A stretch of DNA of 64,000 nucleotides, taken from Apium graveolens. Taxonomy: Eukaryota; Streptophyta; Magnoliopsida; Apiales; Apiaceae. Position 1 is the first letter of the stretch, and each line of letters opens with the position of its first letter. The notes under the pieces are model-generated. The model searched no databases and was not told where the DNA came from. It saw only the letters and a program-made list of their open reading frames with translations. A program made the translations under genes and the position numbers. The stretch is from positions 64,421,669-64,485,668 of the forward strand of contig NC_133650.1 of assembly GCF_009905375.1 (NCBI RefSeq), written 5' to 3'. This document shows, in pieces, positions 48,308 to 60,189 of the stretch.

Positions 48308-50312
48308 TCTATACTATTTATATTATATTATAATAAACCAGACATTAAAAATTTGTTAGTCGGTTACATCGGTATTGGTGAAATTACTTAATTACCTTTA
48401 CTTAATTATTTCAATTCTATTTATTGGGTCGATCAATTCTAATTCATATTGAAGTCAACTTCCTTTATTATTTTACCAATTTCAATTCTATTTTATATCG
48501 AACTCTATATTATTATAATATATATTAAATTCAACTTTTTCTACCACTCTATATTTTAATTCATATCGACTTCTGTATTATTCTAATTTGTTACTTCGGG
48601 CTAAATTAATAAGCAAACTAAATATAATTATTAAGATTTAGTTGATATATCATGTGAATCGGGTTAAGATAAAATAATAATACCATCAGTTCTCCTAAAA
48701 AATTATACAAATGTACTTGGATAAACAAAATAATATATTTTATTTATCCAGGATTAAAAAAACACATTGTACAATTGATTCACACTAACACAAAACTAAA
48801 ATTAAAATACAATTCGAACAACAAAAATAAAATAATATACTCTAATTATTCAGTCTAAAACAAAATTATCTTATTGATCCCCACTTAAAAAATAAAATTA
48901 AAATAAAAATAATTAGTTTGATTTGTTCGGTGTATAAAATAATATAAACCACTGATCCGAGATAAATCAAATTAATATTAGGCTAAGTATAATTCGTATC
49001 ATATTAACTAAAATCAAATTTAATTAAAACATAAATATTATTTAAATATCTTTTATAGAATTACTGTTAATTGATTAAGTAATCAACATGTTAAAATAAT
49101 ATTTTTTAAGGTCCCAACATAACGAAGACATTATATTTTTACCGTTAATAAAATAATAATTTCGTTATAATAACATTTACCTCCTTACCAATGTTATTAC
49201 TTTAAATAAGTTTAAATGTCTAAAAAAGTGATGAACATATACGTCTAATAATATAATTATTATGGAATCATATCATTTAAAATTTTAAATGAACAAATTA
49301 AAAGTCGATCGGTCGGTACTTGAAAATACTTAATTATCCTTAATTAATTATTCTATATCTAATTGGTCAGATTGTTCAATTCCAATCATTATTGATATTG
49401 GAGTCAAATTTCTCTATCAATTTAAATTCTATTTCATATCCAACTCTATATTGTTATTAATTGATATTAAATTCAACTTCTTCTACCAAGTTTAAATTCT
49501 AATTCATATTTAGGTTTTATACTAATTGATATTTCGGACTAAAATTAATTTAAGTAAACTAAATATAATTAGTTAAATTTAGTTAATATAATGTGCATGG
49601 GGATAAGAAAAAATAATAACGATTCTTCAGTCTAAAAAATTATACTATTGAACTATAATAAATAAAATAATACATATTATTCATCCAAGATAATTAAAAA
49701 TATAATTCAACCAACTAAAATAAAATCACATAAATAAATTATTTGGGGTAAAACAAAATTATCTTATTGATCCGGACATAAAAATTTAAAATTAAACTAA
49801 ATTTAATTAGTTGAATTTGGTATAATAATGGGCCTCGGACTAAAATAAAATAAAATAAACCACTACGAGATAAATCAAATTAATATCAAATTAAGCATAA
49901 TTCGTATCCAATTTATATGAACCAAAAATTAACTTTTAACTAAACATATATTTTTTAAACACACATAAGATAATCAATAAACTATATCGTTCAAGGAGTA
50001 CTATTGTCTTTTTCAAATAACTCTTATAGTTTATCGATAAATTAGTAAACTCTCTAAAATAATATTTTTATTAAAGTTCCAACATAATCAAAAAACTATA
50101 AAATCGCTATAATATTTTTAAATTAAAAACCCATGAATATATACATGCATTAATATAATTATTATTAAGTCATATCATTTAAAAAGGTAGAGATAAAAAA
50201 AATTAATGAACAAATTTCAAAATCTCAATTTAAAATATTTTTGTTTAAAAACATTATATAATGTTAAAAAAGATTTATGCATCCGTGTATCGCAGAAGTT
50301 TTAATAAGCTAG
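48308..50312 (+). mobile_element. Non-autonomous Helitron (2.0 kb)
   Basis: It starts TCTATACTATTTATATTA after a host A (48307). It ends GTTTTAATAAGCTAG before a host T (50313), with a degraded hairpin (CCGTGTATCGC) just upstream. These are Helitron rules: A/T insertion, 5' TC and 3' CTRR. There is no Rep/helicase ORF. The interior is two diverged tandem copies of about 0.95 kb. Confidence 0.8.
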
Positions 50313-50324
50313 TGTTTATTAAAA

Positions 50325-50827
50325 CTAGCTTACGGCCCGTGCGATACACGGGTCTTGGTTAATATTTTTTTATATATAATTTTAATAAAATATTATATAA
50401 ATAATAATTGTATAATTATAAATTTCATTATGTATTATTTCAAGTTTAGTTCAAATAATATATGATTGGAGATATTTTTCCTAAATAATAATGTAATTAT
50501 TTGTTGTTGGTGAGATTCGAACCTAAAAACGTATATATATCTTTATTAATAACAATATAATATTTGTTGTTAACAAAATTCGAACCTGAACTTATATATA
50601 TCTTTATAAATAATAATATAAATGTTTGTTGTTGACGGGATTCGAACCTGAGAATTTGTGGAGTGTATTTTTTTAGTATTCGGATCTAACGGCTATGATT
50701 GTTTGATGAAAAAGATCCGACGGCTATGATTGTTTGATGAAAAAGATCCAACAATCGTGATTGAAAGTAAATATCAAAATGAGGGTTAATCAACTACAAA
50801 TTATATCTTATTATAGTATAGTATAGA
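50325..50827 (-). mobile_element. Non-autonomous Helitron (503 bp)
   Basis: On the minus strand it starts TCTATACTATACTATAAT after A and ends in the hairpin CCCGTGTATCGCACGGG followed by CCGTAAGCTAG and T. Both ends match the neighbouring Helitron family. The interior has three units of about 65-70 bp, each holding GGTTCGAAT or a close variant, and two copies of a GATCCGACGGCTATGATTG unit. Confidence 0.85.
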
Positions 50828-51029
50828 TGCATTCCTTATATTTGTCTAATATTTCATCCTTAAGGTGCCAACACATGCACAAAACACCACCAAGTCATTT
50901 CCACCCAACATAAATACCATTGTGTTTACTTGATAAAACTAACATCAAGTCCTTGTCAATCAATTATTTAACATCGTTTATAATAATATTTTATTTTAAC
51001 TTAGCATCAAGCATTGTGCAACACAGACA

Positions 51030-51347
51030 TGTTGTAAACGATCAAACAGTTACAGATACATGTATAAGCTGTTTAGAAGTAAGAACATAGAAACAAAGTT
51101 TGTGCTTGTCAAAAGACCACACAATAATTTTTTATTCTGTAGCACTATTACATATAGAAAGCTAAACAACTGACTACCAGAAAATCAGGGACTACATGTC
51201 ATGACTTTCCTTAAACAGACTCCATGATCCCTGTATTCTTGCTACTGCTTATTCTACCAAATCACTCTACTTATTCGACCATATCAATTTACTAACGACT
51301 AGAATTGCATAATATAAACAAATAAGTTTAAGATTATAACTCCAACA
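51030..51347 (-). repeat. 3' LTR of the young copia element
   Basis: Plus-strand ends TGTTGTAAAC and AACTCCAACA. Partner at 55482-55799. Confidence 0.95.
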
Positions 51348-51370
51348 CTATCCCCCTTAATCTTAAACTC

Positions 51371-52489
51371 TCAGACAAGTTCCTTTACTCCCAGAAGTTC
51401 TCTCATTCTCTCAAACTTGATGGTGGACAGTGCCTTTGTCAAAATGTCAGCTCGTTGATGTTCACTAGCTATGTGCTTTATGACTATTTCCCCACGCTCC
51501 ACACACTCCCGAATGAAATGATAACGAATACTAATATGCTTGCTGCGCCCATGGAAAACATGATTTTTGGCAAGATCTATAGCTGACTTGTTGTCTATGT
51601 ATAGAACAATTGGCCCTATGCATTCATTCATCACCTGACTTAAAACATTTCGAAGCCACATACCTTGACAAGCGGCCGCTGTGGCAACCATGAATTCGGC
51701 CTCACAGGAGGACAAAGCTACACATTTCTGCTTTTGAGACATCCATGTGATCATGTTTTCATTTAAATAAAACACGATACCCCCAGTACTCCTCCTGTCA
51801 TCAATATTACCTGTCAAATCGCTATCTAAATATACCGTTAGAATGTTATTACCTCCCTGTTTCGAATAGATCAGTCCGTAGTCAAGCGTGCCTTTTATAT
51901 ATCGAAGTATCCTCTTTACAACATTTTGATGAAGAATAGTTGGTCGTTCCATGTAACGACTTACCATGCCAACAGCATACGAAATGTCAGGCCATGTATG
52001 AACAAGGTAACGAAGTCTACCCACCATACTTTTATACTAAGTCGTGTCTACTGTTTTACCTCCCTCATCTTTGGTTAACTGTTCTTTTGGGTCCATCGGG
52101 TACTTGGTGGGATTGCATCCTATCATTCCTGCCTTCTCCGGAATTTTCTTTGCGTAACTCGACTGCTTTATCTCAATATAACCCTCCTTTTACTGAACTT
52201 CAATTCCCAGATAGTACGTTAGCTTTCCCAAATCACTCATTTCAAATTTTGAGTTCATTTGCTTCTTGAACTCCTCAATGATGCCCACATTAGAACCTGT
52301 GACCAACAGGTCATCTACATAAACTGCGATTATCAACTTTTCACCTCTTACTTGCTTAGTATATACAGCATGTTCATACGGGCAACGCTTGAACCCAAGT
52401 CCCAACAAACAGCTGTTGAGTTTCGCATACCAGGCTCGAGGGGCCTGGCGCAATCCGTACAAGGCCTTCAGAAGCTTATATACAAGATG
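51371..52489 (-). pseudogene. Copia RT (second half) and RNase H
   Basis: 52190-52462 has ALYGLRQAPRAWY-type sequence starting YGLRQAPRAWYAK, and the catalytic YVDDLLVTGS. 51371-52027 has MVGRLRYLVHTWPDISYAVG, the RNase H blocks LDSDLTGN, LSSCEAEFM and KHISIRYHFIRE, and ends ADILTKAL. Stops lie at about 52490, 52188 and 52028. Apart from these nonsense changes the domains are complete and colinear. Confidence 0.9.
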
Positions 52490-54667
52490 TTATTTTCCCT
52501 CATTTTCATATCCTTCCGGTTGAGCCACATAAACCTCTTCGTTAATTTCATTATTCAGAAACGCAGTTTTCACATCAAGATGATGCACTTTCCACTGATT
52601 TTTTACAGATAAAGCTAGTAACAAGCGAACAGTCTCCAATCGAGTCACAGGGGCAAAAATTTCATCGAAATACACACCATATTCTTGAGCGTAGCCTTTT
52701 GCTACGAGTCGCGCTTTATGTTTCACTATTTTTCCGTCTGCATCTTTCTTCAGTTTGAATATCCACTTTAGGCCTATGGTCTTGTGCCCGTTTGGAAGTT
52801 CCGTTAGTACCCAAGTTCCATTTTTTTCGATGGATTCAATCTCCTTGTCCATTGCTTGTTTCCATTCCCTTTTTTTAACTGCTTGCCCATAGTTCACAGG
52901 TTCTTCCATGCCCACTAAAAGTAACTCGTCCTCCACTTCTACCACCTCTGAATTATTGTAAATATCATTAAGGGTTCTGTACCGCTTTGGCTCGCTGCTA
53001 TCATCATAGTTGTTAGAATTTTGGTAGCTCGATGGTGAGTGAGGAGGTGTTGTTTCACGAGCTTCCGAGATGTCATCATTTTCTGCACCTTCTTGCTGAG
53101 ACTGCTCGATATCTGTATGCATTTCAGGAACTAAGAAAGACCCAGCATAACTTTCTTCCTTTTTTTGTCGATTCCAAGGCCAGTGTTTTAACTCATCGAA
53201 CACAACATCCCTACTTACATATACTCGTTTGTTTATAGGATCAAACAAGCGATAAGCCTTAGTACCTGGTTCCTTTCCAAGATTAATTACTTGCATACTT
53301 CGATCATCCAATTTTTTTATGTGCACATGTGGGACTTTCATATGCGCCAAACATCCAAAAACACGGACATGACTAATATTTGGCTTTGAACCTGTCCAAG
53401 CCTCATAAGGTGTTTGTCCAGACAGAGCTCGAGTGGGTAACCTGTTAAGTATGTAAACTGAGTGCCGAACTGCCTTCCCCCATAATTCTGATGGTAACTT
53501 TATTTCTTTCAAGTAGCTACGTGCCATTTCAACCACTATTCGATTTCTGCGCTCCATAACACCATTTTGTTGGGGCGTGTATGGGGCCGTATAGTGCCGC
53601 TCAATCCCAATCTCTTCACAATACGAAGTGAATTCCCTTGAGGAAAACTCTCCTCCTCGATCTGATCTAAAAACCTTCACTTTTTTTTCATTTCCATCCT
53701 CAACTTTCGCTCGAAATTTTTTAAAAGCACTAAAAGCCTCGTCTTTACTTTTGAGTAAGTATATCCACATGACACGACTAAAATCATCATCAAGAAGGAA
53801 GAAATATTTGTTACCTCCAGCAGTTGCAGGTTCAATAGGACCGCACAAATCACCATGGACTAAATCTAGGACTTTGCTGGCCCTGTAGCTTGATTTCGAT
53901 GGAAATGACTTTCTTGTTTGTTTCGACACCAAACATCCCGTACAAATATCTTTTGGTTGAATAATGTTTGGCAGCCCATACACCATTCTCTCCTTATACT
54001 TCAAAGCAATGGATTTGAAATTGATGTGCCCCAAGCGTATGTGCCACAGGTACGCTACTTCTTCAGATCTAGAAAATAAGCACTCTGGCTCAACATTCTC
54101 AATGATTAACTTATACAACCTGTTGGAAGATCTTTTTACCTTCATCAATAAATCTCTTTTCTTCTCATAAACCCACAGATAGTCTCCATTTAGCACGACT
54201 TTATTTTCTTCCTCTGACAGTTGACCTAGGCTGATTATATTGCTGCACAAACTGGGTATATAATAAACATCATGGAGTGTACGTTCCTCACCATTTTTAC
54301 ATTTAAAGATTATTGACCCTTTTCCTTCTATGTTGACTGTTGATCCATCCCCGAACTTGACTTGACCATTTACTCCCTCGTCTAAAGTCTTGAATTTTGA
54401 CTTTGCACCCGTCATATGATTGCTAGCGCCGTTGTCCAAATACCATACATTAGACTCCACTCGTTTTTCTTTGTCATTTATTATGATTTTTGGTCGCATC
54501 CCCTGTTCATTCAGCAACATTAAATCGGCATGCTTTGCTAATAATAGCGCTGGTTCATCATCATCCATCCTGGACAATTGGACCTCCTGTGTCACTTCTC
54601 TAGTACGACGGGGTTTTCTGCACTCCGCTGCGTAGTGTCCATAATTGTTACAATTGTAACATTTTAT
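52490..54667 (-). pseudogene. Copia zinc knuckle, protease, integrase and RT (first half)
   Basis: A 701-residue frame (52490-54595) follows the knuckle CYNCNNYGHYAAEC (54620-54661). It shows the protease WYLDNGASNHMTGA, integrase zinc domain (HIRLGHINF then CTGCLVSKQTRKSF), DDE core (VHGDLCGP, FRSDRGGEF, TPQQNGVMERRN), then RT entry [24 protein letters not shown] and VKTAFLNNEINEEVY. It ends at a TAA near 52490 within RT. Confidence 0.93.
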
Positions 54668-54673
54668 TTTGCT

Positions 54674-55438
54674 TTAATCCCTTGCACATCGCCCTTTCAT
54701 GTAACCAGTGAACTCTGCTCCAGTTTTTCCAGTTCGCTTTAGCCACTCTTCTATGGTCAATAGTAGTTTACACTCATCATTCTCTTTCTTAGCCCATTCA
54801 TCCTCTGTGAGCAGTAACTGACTGCTAGCACCTTCAGTATGGCCTTTCAATCTTTCTTCATGTGCCTTCAGAGATCTCACAATCTCTTCAACCGTCATTG
54901 TCTCCATATTCCTAAATTGCTCCAACGTTGAGGCTATTTGCAGGAATTTCGTTGGTACAGCTCTTAGTAACTTTTTCACCACATAGGATTCATTTATTTC
55001 TTCTCCGAGTGCTCTGATGTTTGTTACCAGTCCATTGAGTCTCATGCAGAAATCATCAAGCTGATCATTGTCCTTCATCTGCAATGATTCAAACTCCGTT
55101 TTCAAAGTCTGGATCCTTGCTTTTTTGACTCTGTCGGCTCCTTGGCACAGAGTTTTGATAGCTTCCCAAGCGTCTTTAGCCTTCTTTTTGTCTGCAATCG
55201 AAAGCAAACTCTCTTCTGGTATTCCGTGGTAAATCATGGCCAGGGCAATCTTATCAGTCCTCTCGTCTATCGTAGCCTTTGGATCAGTTGGTTCTATTGC
55301 CTCCCAGACTCCGTGTGCTTGCATAAACACCCTCATCTTTAATGCCCAAGCACTATAGTTGCTTTTGGTTAACATCGGATAACTCAAACCCATAGATCCT
55401 CCCTTCATCTTGTTTGCGTCCATCGTTGCTTTTGACAT
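54674..55438 (-). pseudogene. Copia gag (UBN2 type)
   Basis: The ATG at 55438 is preferred (MSKATMDANKMKGGSMG). It has YPMLTKSNYSAWALKMRVFM, then WEAIKTLCQGADRVKKAR, then LDDFCMRLNGLVTNIRALGE, the usual copia gag order. It ends at a TAA (about 54674) just before the zinc knuckle in the same frame, so one nonsense change separates gag from pol. Confidence 0.92.
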
Positions 55439-55481
55439 AAACACGAACTATCACTTTGAACCTTAATGCTCTGATACCAAG

Positions 55482-55799
55482 TGTTGTAAACGATCAAACA
55501 GTTATAGATACATGTATAAGCTGTTTAGAAGTAAGAACATAGAAACAAAGTTTGTGCTTGTCAAAAGACCACGCAATAATTTTTTATTCTGCAGCACTAT
55601 TACATATAGAAAGCTAAACAACTGACTACCAGAAAATCAGGGACTACATGCCATGACTTTCCTTAAACAGACTCCATGATCCCTGTATTCTTGCTACTGC
55701 TTATTCTACCAAATCACTCTACTTATTCGACCATATCAATTTACTAACGACTAGAATTGCATAATAAAAACAAATAAGTTTAAGATTATAACTCCAACA
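55482..55799 (-). repeat. 5' LTR of the young copia element
   Basis: 318 bp, immediately right of the primer site. Its right edge is 88 bp from the BAHD ATG; transcription from it would run away from that gene. Confidence 0.95.
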
Positions 55800-55887
55800 A
55801 GACACTTATGATCTGTTATAAGTTCAGCACATACTGGGAAGACCTTGTAACATATTGTAGTTGAAAGATATACTCACTGCAAGAGCA

Positions 55888-57213
55888 ATGAAAGTTGAAA
55901 TCGCATCCAGGGAGTTCGTAAAATCATACCATTCAACTCCACCCAGACTTAGGGACTATAATATATCATTAGTAGATGAGCTATCTCCAGCCATGAACAT
56001 TCCTATTATCTTATATTACTCCAATGATAATCACTGTAGTAGTTCAAGATGCAAGCACTTGAAAAGGTCTCTTTCGAAAGTCTTAACCAGATTCTATCCA
56101 TTTGCTGGTAGATACATCAAAGACAGTTTCAAGGTTGATTGCAGTGATCAAGGTGCTGAATTTGTGGAAGTGGTAGTTGATGTTAGCCTCGATGATTTCA
56201 TTAGCCAAACAAAAAATGAGAAGATGGAGCTGCTTAATTGTTTACTTCTGCGTCCAATTGGTGCAGGTGATGAAGTCACCGATCCTTTGTTAGCTGTGCA
56301 AGTTAATGCTTTTGCATGCGGTGGATGGGTCATAGGGGTTTTGGCTTCACACAAAATTGCCGACATGTCAACAAGCAGCAGTTTCATTGACAAATGGGTT
56401 ATCAATGCAAAGCAACTATTAGAGGGCATGGATGAAAATCATGAATATCCTATGTCCCCTAGATGGACCTCGGCTTCGTTGTTTCCCGGGAAAAAGTTGT
56501 CTGGTCTTCCATGCGGATTGCCCAGGGTTAAAGAAGATAGTGATGATCATAAGATTGTTACAAAGGTGTTTTCCTTCAACAAAAGTTCCATCTTAAGAAT
56601 CTGTGAGATGGCTAGACTAGACAAATCAAGCGAGAGGTTAGCGACAAGGGTACAGTCTGTGTTTGGAATTATAGGGAAAGCTATAATGGATATACAGGTT
56701 GCTAATCATGCAAGCTCCAAGGAATTTTTAGTTAGTCAAACAGTGAACATGAGGGAAAAAACAGATCCGCCTATTCATAAAAACCAATGTGGAAATCTCT
56801 TCCTGGTATCGACTGCTCATATTGTGGCAGGCAAAAGAGGTGTTGAATTCCAAAGTATTGTCAATCTGCTTACACAATCTGTCCGAAGAGAAGTGGAAAA
56901 TTGTAAAACGATACTCTCAGTTGGAGGGCAAGTGATAATAACTGATGGCTTTGATAGGTTGACGAGAACTCTTGCAAATCTTGATAGTTCTAGTAACCTT
57001 GTGTTCACTGACTGGAGTAAGTTTCCATTTTATGAAGCTGATTTTGGGTTGGGAAAACCCGTCTGAATTAGTGGCATCAACAGTCCCCTGGGAAATAATG
57101 TCTACCTTTTTAGCGACAAATTTGGAGAGGGAATTGAAGCTTGGGTCAATTTGAATGCAGATGACATGCATAAATTCGAACAGGATTCGAACATCATGAA
57201 ATTTTGCACTTGA
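55888..57213 (+). pseudogene. BAHD acyltransferase (clade III-like) with C-terminal stop
   Basis: The ATG at 55888 (MKVEIASREFVKSYHSTPP) is the family's usual opening; the frame extends 27 bases upstream without ATG. The domain order is that of soluble plant BAHD acyl-CoA-dependent O/N-acyltransferases, intronless. The catalytic HXXXD motif is intact as HKIAD (residues 155-159). The second motif DFGWG reads DFGLG (385-389). TGA at 57064-57066 (codon 393) falls where BAHDs have Trp, and the same frame then continues with a recognisable C-terminus to TGA 57211, which would give about 441 residues, the normal length. The 392-residue product lacks the last 49. Clade III enzymes act on alkaloid and alcohol acceptors; no substrate can be named. 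Probably a pseudogene or damaged allele. Confidence 0.85.
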
Positions 57214-58209
57214 AAGCTTGTATAATCCTCAACTTGCTAGGTTTTCCAACAATGATCACACGCTACTAAATACAATGTGAATGTTTGGCGCTTCAGATAT
57301 GCTCCATATATGAGTTAAGTTATGAATCCAATCATATTTCTTGCACCTGTTTGGCAACCTTCATTTATCTGACCATTTCCTACTTATATGCTCAAAATCT
57401 GAAAATTAAGGATGGTGTGCTTTCTTGTCAAGTATCCCCGGTCTGGGAAAATTAGCCTATTATTTGTAGTATAAATTTAAATAGTCTAGAAAGTAAATTA
57501 GGAATTAAGTAAATTATTAATAAAAATATATTAAAATATTATATTTTTGTATAATATGTTTGAAGTTATGCTTTAAAAATACTATACAGTTGCATATCAT
57601 TTCCTCCGTTTTTATTTATATTTAATTATATAAATAAATTTAATTATATTTAGTTTTGTTTCTTTAACCCAAATTAATAGTATAATCTTATTTTCGTCGA
57701 GATAAATTATGTATATTTTATAGTTTTATTCCGAGGTCATAATATTTATTTTAATTATCTTCCGCGTTTATTTTATATTCATTTATTAAAATTTTTAATT
57801 CATGTAATTAGTAATTTATATTTTAAGTTTGTTTCAAAAAAAATTGTAACTTATAAGTTATAATTTACCAAACACATTATCGACTTATACATAATTTATA
57901 CTATTATGGATCAAAAACTAAGGTATAATAATTGCTGTATTTATTATTAGGGAATGTGAGCTTCGAAACTCGATTTGACTGCTCTTGTGTTTCGTGACTC
58001 GATCTGCCTTAACAAGATGCCTACGTACCTTACTGTATGTCAAGGATCAAGTCAAAAAACGTAGTTCTGATTTGTGGGTTGAGACTCCTTATATAGATGT
58101 TGGGAGTCCTTGAATTGGACTTGGGTTAGGAGACTTGGTGGGCAAGTCTCATAATTAGAATGGACTTGACAGTCCTAAGAGGTAGGAAGCTAATTACTTA
58201 TCCCACCAG
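57214..58209. other. No gene recognised; AT-rich spacer
   Basis: The 3' flank of the BAHD gene holds no ORF with family support. Runs of A/T dominate 57480-57920. Confidence 0.6.
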
Positions 58210-58640
58210 CACTAGTACAAAAAGTGCCATATGCGTCTCCCGTTTTACGTCTGTTATAAGAGTAACAGACATATAAAGTAATTATATATGTCTGTTGTAT
58301 ATTCCACAGACGCATATGTTGATAAGGGAGATGAATATACGTCTGTCGGGGATGAATATACGTCTGTTATATGACACCAGACGCAAAAAACTACTTAATA
58401 CGTCTGTTGTCACATTATATACGTCTGTGTATGACAGCAGACGCAAAAAAATTATTTAATACGTCTGTTGTCACATTATATACGTCTGTGTATTTGTAAC
58501 AGACATATAAAATATTTATTTTTAAAATTAAAAAATAAATAAAGAAAATAAGACAATTATTTTATATGTCTCTTAAATAATTATATACCTACATCTTTTT
58601 ACATCAGACACAAAAGTTTCATAATAAAAATTAAATAAAA
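58210..58640 (+). mobile_element. CACTA-type transposon end with subterminal repeats
   Basis: The end CACTAGTACAAAAA at 58210 is followed by about a dozen copies of an ACGTCTGT motif in both orientations, up to about 58500, including two tandem units of about 62 bp (58371-58500). A short motif repeated in both orientations next to a CACTA end is typical of transposase-binding regions. The opposite end and a transposase are not found, so this is a partial copy. Confidence 0.7.
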
Positions 58641-59067
58641 CAGCCACGACATTAAACAAAAACATCAAACCCCCAATCTTATACCCGCTCCTCATCCCCA
58701 TCTCGGGTCCATTCCAATCGCTGTTGTCGCAACCACGAATTCCAAGTCTTGAGTCATTATTTCGGTGGTCCGTTGCTTGTGGGTATTGTGGGTATGTTCA
58801 TAACTCTCTCCCTCTTCGTCCTCTCTCTCTCAACCATAAGCAGGCATATACGTAGACATATGTGTACACTTATGTTTATGTGTTTTAATTTCCTAAGTTC
58901 GTTTATGTATATGTGTATATGTATATGTGTTTTTATGTATTTGATGATTGATTTGCTCTGTGCTTCGCTTCACCTCCTCTCTAGTTCCCTCTTTCTTTGT
59001 GTTTTATATAATTTAGCACTTAATTCTTAATTTTAATTGTTCTCTCTGTGTTTTTGTGTTCAATGTT

Positions 59068-59240
59068 GTAGACATTTGTGTAAAAAGTATATCTTTTGTC
59101 CTCTGTATACACCTAATTTTAGCTATTTTAATTACATAATTCATTCGATAGACATTTGTGTATAAAATATATCTTTTGTCCTATGTATACACCTGACTAC
59201 ACTAATTTTAGCTGTTTTGATTATGTAATTCATTTAATAG
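59068..59240. repeat. Direct repeat, two copies of about 80 bp
   Basis: Units at about 59068-59150 and 59151-59240 share TAGACATTTGTGTA, ATATCTTTTGTCCT and TGTATACACCT. No coding function. Confidence 0.7.
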
Positions 59241-59409
59241 ATGAAGATGAGGTGATTTTTGTTTTTGCTGGTTCTTTTAATTTGAAATACAAAATAATTT
59301 AGCAAAATACCAACTTGACTCTATTTTATTATTCAATATAATTTTAGCCAAAAATGAGTAGATTGTTCATACTTTTAATTTATATAGTTATTTTATTTTT
59401 TACCTACTG

Positions 59410-59520
59410 TCAGTGGCGGAGCTAACATTTTTGTTTAGGGTAAGCCAAATTTTTAGGAGTTAGATATGATACTAAGTAAAAAATTGTGAAAAACATTTAA
59501 TAATATAAATAACTATAACA
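59410..59520 (+). mobile_element. hAT-type terminal fragment
   Basis: CAGTGGCGGAGC at 59410 resembles the end of the MITE at 10245-10610 (TIR CAGAGGCGGA). No matching second end or 8-bp duplication was found, so only a one-ended fragment can be supported. Confidence 0.35.
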
Positions 59521-60180
59521 TTGTAGGAAAAGGAAAAAATGACTTCTAATTCATTTGGCAGAAAATATGACTTCAAATTTGAACTAATATTTTCTTATGA
59601 ACAAACCTTAAGTTAGTACTTACTTTTTTATTAAAACAAATTAGTAAATTAACAAAGGCTGAGACTAAAAACTAAGTACATATTCCATGAAACTATGAAC
59701 AAAAAAAAGAGGGAAATATATTATTCTAATCAATTTCTCTAAAATTATATATGTTTATGTGATAATAAATAAATGATATATTTTAATTTTAATTTTATCA
59801 TTTTATGCCGCGTAGGAAACTAGTTCATGGATCGCCAAACTTGGATGTACAGGTTTCTTGGAGGCCAATGTACAAGGATTTATTTCTCCAATAGGACTTA
59901 TCTTATCAGCTGATTTATCCTTTATTAATTAATTACGAAATTAATTAATATTCAGGGTTTTGGGCCTTCTCAAATGGGCCTAGTTGTTGGCTCAATTCTG
60001 ATATGATTAATGCAACAATAATTACATACCCAGGCCTTATTTTCTTCCATATCATTTGCCCCCCAACTTTTGGGAAACAGTGACTAGGTTTCGTAGAAGT
60101 TAAGTTCATTCGTTCCCTTATAGGGTATCAATTTGCGTAAAGTGTGGAGCGAGCTACACATTTACAACTATTTGCTTTAA
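59521..60180. other. No gene recognised
   Basis: AT-rich sequence with a short GC-richer stretch at about 59800-60100 that may belong to the LTR or UTR of an element further right. No ORF of note. Confidence 0.5.
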
Positions 60181-60189
60181 TCCATATTA

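Larger units (their letters stand above)
51030..55799 (-). mobile_element. Young Ty1/copia element with perfect target duplication
   Basis: 318-bp LTRs at 51030-51347 and 55482-55799 differ at about five positions. Target duplication AGACA is perfect (51025-51029 and 55800-55804). The primer site TGGTATCAGAGC on the minus strand lies at 55468-55479, and polypurine tract AAGGGGGATAG at 51348-51358. Gag and pol are nearly complete but have at least four in-frame stops. At 4.8 kb it is a standard-length copia element. Lineage not assigned. Confidence 0.95.

Noticed and set aside
50500..50665. tRNA genes suggested by GATTCGAACC motifs
   Set aside because: Only the T-loop-like box is present; no A box, anticodon arm or acceptor stem could be found around any of the three copies.
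55861..55887. A start of the BAHD protein upstream at 55861
   Set aside because: The codon there is TTG and the nine extra residues do not match the family opening; the ATG at 55888 does.
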